A DNA stretch of 7,751 nucleotides from Xanthobacteraceae bacterium (GTDB lineage Bacteria; Pseudomonadota; Alphaproteobacteria; Rhizobiales; Xanthobacteraceae), in the NCBI GenBank assembly GCA_030036975.1, contig JASHSE010000341.1, positions 1 to 7,751 on the forward strand, written 5' to 3'. A model generated the notes under the pieces. It saw only the letters and a list, made by a program, of their open reading frames with translations, did not search any database and was not told the DNA's origin. Numbering within the stretch: the stretch's first letter is position 1; each line of letters begins with the position of its first letter. The position numbers were made by a program, and so were the translations under genes. Positions 6,117 through 7,751 of the stretch are shown here, in pieces.

Positions 6117-6158
6117 GGGCCTGTTTCTTGCTCTCCGCGATTGCGTGGACGAGGGCCA

Positions 6159-6175
6159 ATCCTGCGAAGCAGGAT
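6159..6175. repeat. Perfect 7-bp hairpin with GAA loop
   Basis: ATCCTGC-GAA-GCAGGAT lies 43 bases after the sugar transferase stop. It is a perfect stem but is not followed by a T-run on either strand, so I do not call it an intrinsic terminator. Its GCGAAGC core is shared with hairpins near the right end of the window, which suggests a repeat-family fragment. The rest of the 139-bp gap before the next gene shows no clear promoter. Confidence 0.5.
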
Positions 6176-6255
6176 GGTGAAAAGCGGCACCGCACATGGC
6201 AAGGGAACTGGCGCCTGACGTTCAGTGTTAATTGGGTGCAACTGGAGTGAGTTCT

Positions 6256-6657
6256 ATGCCGTGGAAGAGCGCTGTAATCCCCGCGGCCCTAGTCCTAGCA
6301 CTCGGCGCAGCAAATATGACCGCCCACATGGCTTTCGCTCGCGGCATATCGGGCGGCGCGCATTTTGTCGCTGGCGGCTTCGCAGGTCATAGATTCGCAG
6401 GTCATAGGTTTGCGACGAGCCATGTCTTCGTCCGGCCTTTTCGTAGAAACTTCGCGACCGGCGGTTTTTGGCCCCCCTACTACGACTATTTCCCGACTGA
6501 CGCGTACGGCGACCTGGACACGACGGCTTACCCCGGGACACTCGGCTTCGCCCCAGAATCAGGAGTTGCTCCTGTCTGCCATCGCAGCGAAGAGATAGTG
6601 AAAGTCCCATCAGAAAGCGGTGGAACCCGCCAGATCAAGATCACGAGATGCCCATAA
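6256..6657 (+). CDS. Small exported protein of unknown function
   Basis: I do not recognise a named family. The protein is 133 residues. Residues 1-28 (MPWKSAVIPAALVLALGA then ANMTAHMAFA) form a typical signal peptide with likely cleavage after AFA, so the mature protein is periplasmic or secreted. The mature part starts Gly/His/Phe-rich (about 29-65), with FAGHRFAGHRF from an in-frame 15-bp tandem duplication. It continues with an aromatic stretch (WPPYYDYFP) and ends in a conserved-looking segment with two cysteines: CHRSEEIVKVPSESGGTRQI followed by KITRC. Endings of this kind recur in small secreted proteins of Rhizobiales as I remember them; the cysteines could form a disulfide. ATG 6256 is preceded by GGAG (6244-6247) at eight bases. 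The frame is open back to TTG 6232, but that start has no ribosome site. Confidence 0.75.
   Translation: MPWKSAVIPAALVLALGAANMTAHMAFARGISGGAHFVAGGFAGHRFAGHRFATSHVFVRPFRRNFATGGFWPPYYDYFPTDAYGDLDTTAYPGTLGFAPESGVAPVCHRSEEIVKVPSESGGTRQIKITRCP
6379..6408 (+). repeat. In-frame 15-bp tandem duplication
   Basis: TTCGCAGGTCATAGA (6379-6393) is followed directly by TTCGCAGGTCATAGG (6394-6408), 14 of 15 bases identical. It encodes two copies of FAGHR inside the Gly/His-rich part of the exported protein. Near-identity at the DNA level points to a recent slippage event. Confidence 0.85.
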
Positions 6658-7237
6658 GCGCGACAACGCGAATTCCTGAACTATTTTTAGAAAGAGGTTG
6701 TTGGCCGGTAAAAGAGTCCCTCTGGCCCCCTCCGCTGCGCTACACGGGTGTGAATGAAAGAGTTACCCGATCAGCCGCGCAATCGCGGCGACCGTGACCA
6801 GCGCCGTCGACAGCTACGAATCACAGAAGCTAGAATTGTCAATCTCCGGCGCCGCGCCTGCGCGAACGGTCAAAACAGATGCGCGGAAAGCGCAGCAGAA
6901 TCAATGCAATAGCTCATGCGCAAAGACTCATTGACAAAGTCCGCGAACCCACTAAATGGGCGCGCCGTCTCGCTCGGTCCAAGGACGCCGGCCGGTCACT
7001 CCGGCTGGCGGAGCGAGAGCGGTTCCCGCGGGCAGGGGCTCGTCACCTCCGCTCTCGGGCGGCTTCGGGACAACGCCCGGCCGGCATTACGACCGGCCTG
7101 CGAGTCGATCGCTGGACTGGGACAGGCGGGGGCGGGTCACGCCCGTCTTTCAGCCACGTCCCAGGAAGCGCGTCTGGAGCCGAACGGCGGCGTTGGTTCG
7201 CTGCCGCAAGAGCCGCGGTGGAACGCCGGTAGGCGCG
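6658..7237. other. Gene-poor stretch with several inverted repeats
   Basis: I see no gene I can support in these 580 bases. Frames are open here only because the DNA is GC-rich; none has a ribosome site or a recognisable protein. Visible structures are GCCGCG-CAAT-CGCGGC (6774-6789), TCTCGCTC/GAGCGAGA (6968-6975 and 7011-7018), CGAGAGCGG/CCGCTCTCG (7014-7022 and 7049-7057), GGGCG/CGCCC (7057-7061 and 7074-7078) and GGCCGG-CATTACGA-CCGGCC (7079-7098). Bases 6658-6950 are less GC-rich than the rest. A short minus-strand tail reading STALVTVAAIARLIG before a stop at 6763-6765 might be a gene scrap but is too short to call. Confidence 0.5.
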
Positions 7238-7337
7238 CCGCCCCCTCCCATTCCCTCCCCCGCGGCGGGGTCCCCGCAAAATTCGCTGCGCGAATTTTGT
7301 GGGGTGCCCCTGCGGGGGAGGGTCAGGGAGGGGGCGG
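7238..7337. repeat. 100-bp imperfect palindrome (intergenic repeat element)
   Basis: Outer arms CCGCCCCCTCCC (7238-7249) and GGGAGGGGGCGG (7326-7337) are a perfect 12-bp inverted match. After three unpaired bases, CCCTCCCCCGC (7253-7263) pairs with GCGGGGGAGGG (7312-7322). The tip is a perfect CAAAATTCGC-TGC-GCGAATTTTG hairpin (7277-7299) extended by CCCC/GGGG. Together these fold into one long hairpin with small bulges. The style is that of dispersed bradyrhizobial intergenic elements. Confidence 0.85.
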
Positions 7338-7339
7338 AG

Positions 7340-7358
7340 CCGCACCCGTATGGTGCGG
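7340..7358. repeat. Perfect 7-bp hairpin beside the long palindrome
   Basis: CCGCACC-CGTAT-GGTGCGG (7340-7358) follows the long palindrome after two bases and may be part of the same repeat block. About 40 bases further on is an unusually T-rich tract on the plus strand (about 7397-7418), but no strong stem adjoins it, so I do not call a terminator. Confidence 0.55.
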
Positions 7359-7419
7359 AGGTTGCAGTTGGCGTCTGCCGGCGTTCCGCCTGCCTTGTTT
7401 TATTTTGTTTCCTTTCTTC

Positions 7420-7506
7420 GTAGCCCGGGTGAGCGAAGCGATACCCGGGGCCGAGAGTGAAGATTGCAATGCCGCTCCCGGATATCGCTTCGCTCATCCG
7501 GGCTAC
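7420..7506. repeat. 30-bp inverted repeat of the GTAGCCCGG...CCGGGCTAC type
   Basis: The arms at 7420-7449 (GTAGCCCGGGTGAGCGAAGC onward) and 7477-7506 are inverted copies matching at 28 of 30 positions, with a 27-base loop. The sequence, with GAGCGAAGCGATA in the middle of the arm, is a very familiar intergenic repeat of Bradyrhizobium and Rhodopseudomonas genomes. The two mismatches show the arms have started to drift apart. Confidence 0.9.
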
Positions 7507-7570
7507 AGGAATGCGCCAAGCGTGATCGAGCCGAAGCCGGTCCTACCGCCCGGCCTTAAAAGTTCGGCGT

Positions 7571-7600
7571 GACGCGATCAAAAACGCTCGGCGTCTTTTT
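7571..7600 (+). terminator. Weak candidate intrinsic terminator
   Basis: GACGC (7571-7575) can pair with GCGTC (7591-7595), directly followed by TTTTT (7596-7600). A smaller alternative stem is ACGC-TCG-GCGT flanked by A-runs and T-runs, which could act in both directions. Stems are short (4-5 bp) and no gene ends just upstream, so its use is doubtful. Confidence 0.3.
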
Positions 7601-7665
7601 CGTGCCGTGCTGCAGACCTCGGATGCAAAAAACCGCATCGCGAGAACGAGATTGCTTGTCTCTTT

Positions 7666-7688
7666 CCTCCACCGCGAAGCGGAGGAGG
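7666..7688. repeat. Interrupted hairpin with GCGAAGC tip
   Basis: CCTCC-A-CCGC-GAA-GCGG-A-GGAGG folds into a nine-pair stem with one A/A mismatch. It shares the GCGAAGC tip with the hairpins at 6159-6175 and 7726-7744. No gene is visible around it. Confidence 0.55.
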
Positions 7689-7725
7689 GAGCATAGGCGG
7701 CCGTCGGCCGTCGTGCTTTTGAAAC

Positions 7726-7744
7726 GCCGACGCGAAGCGTCGGC
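7726..7744. repeat. Perfect 8-bp hairpin with GCGAAGC tip at the right edge
   Basis: GCCGACGC-GAA-GCGTCGGC is a perfect stem. It is followed by CTATG (7744-7748), which is the inverse of CATAG at 7692-7696, so the hairpin may be one half of a larger palindromic element spanning about 7690 to beyond the window edge. Confidence 0.6.
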
Positions 7745-7751
7745 TATGGCG

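Noticed and set aside
4197..6197. A 666-codon open frame on the minus strand opposite the sugar transferase
   Set aside because: It is a mirror frame caused by high-GC codon use of the plus-strand gene. It crosses the intergenic palindrome and the decarboxylase start, and it has no recognisable domain.
4961..6250. A 429-codon plus-strand frame overlapping the sugar transferase
   Set aside because: It is an Arg/Ala-rich out-of-frame shadow; the true frame carries every family motif.
6659..6689. Terminator after the exported protein (CGCG-ACAA-CGCG, then TATTTTTAG)
   Set aside because: The stem is 4 bp and the T-run begins more than ten bases later.
6916..7572. Plus- and minus-strand frames of 100-218 codons over the right-hand repeats
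   Set aside because: They are translated palindromic repeats (for example GYRFAHPGY from the GTAGCCCGG repeat), a well-known source of false proteins in these genomes; none has a ribosome site.
1..7751. CRISPR array, tRNA or rRNA genes, insertion-sequence transposase, phage or toxin-antitoxin genes
   Set aside because: I saw no regularly spaced repeats, no tRNA-like cloverleaf with conserved loops, and no transposase, integrase or toxin motif on either strand.

Overview
The window is GC-rich, tightly packed bacterial DNA. Its gene content and its non-coding repeats look like the Bradyrhizobium / Rhodopseudomonas / Afipia group of Alphaproteobacteria. The repeat evidence is palindromes built on CGTCATTCCGGGG, GAACCCGGAATCC and GTAGCCCGG-TGAGCGAAGCGATA-CCCGGG. 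This placement is made from memory of repeat style and family resemblance, not from a database search.

Layout. (1) 1-794: a divergent efflux locus. The first 186 codons of an EmrA/HlyD-type membrane fusion protein run off the left edge on the minus strand. A TetR-family repressor gene runs the other way at 795-1490. The space between them holds a 19-bp near-palindrome and a second partial copy, which are good operator candidates. (2) 1499-3119, minus strand: a degenerate scrap of an amidohydrolase 3' end, then an MgtC/SapB-type membrane protein, then a VIT1/CCC1-type metal transporter. (3) 3310-4293, minus strand: a complete gamma-resorcylate decarboxylase-type amidohydrolase. All metal and catalytic residues remembered for the characterised Rhizobium enzyme are in place. 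Its 3' end is the intact counterpart of the scrap in (2). (4) 4294-4643: a divergent intergenic region filled mostly by a 142-bp nested palindromic repeat. (5) 4644-6116, plus strand: a WcaJ/ExoY-type polyprenyl-phosphate sugar phosphotransferase that starts exopolysaccharide repeat units. (6) 6256-6657, plus strand: a small exported protein of unknown function. (7) 6658-7751: about 1.1 kb with no convincing gene, dominated by palindromic intergenic repeats.

How the genes relate. The TetR gene and the adaptor gene almost certainly form a regulator-target pair. The MgtC and VIT genes share strand and a metal/membrane theme and may be co-transcribed. The decarboxylase stands alone, without the resorcinol or hydroxyquinol genes that usually accompany it. 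The sugar transferase has no other capsule or exopolysaccharide gene beside it here.

I do not see a convincing new multi-gene system. The observations most worth following are the duplicated amidohydrolase 3' end bracketing the mgtC-VIT pair, the operator layout at the efflux locus, and the structured repeat-rich right end.
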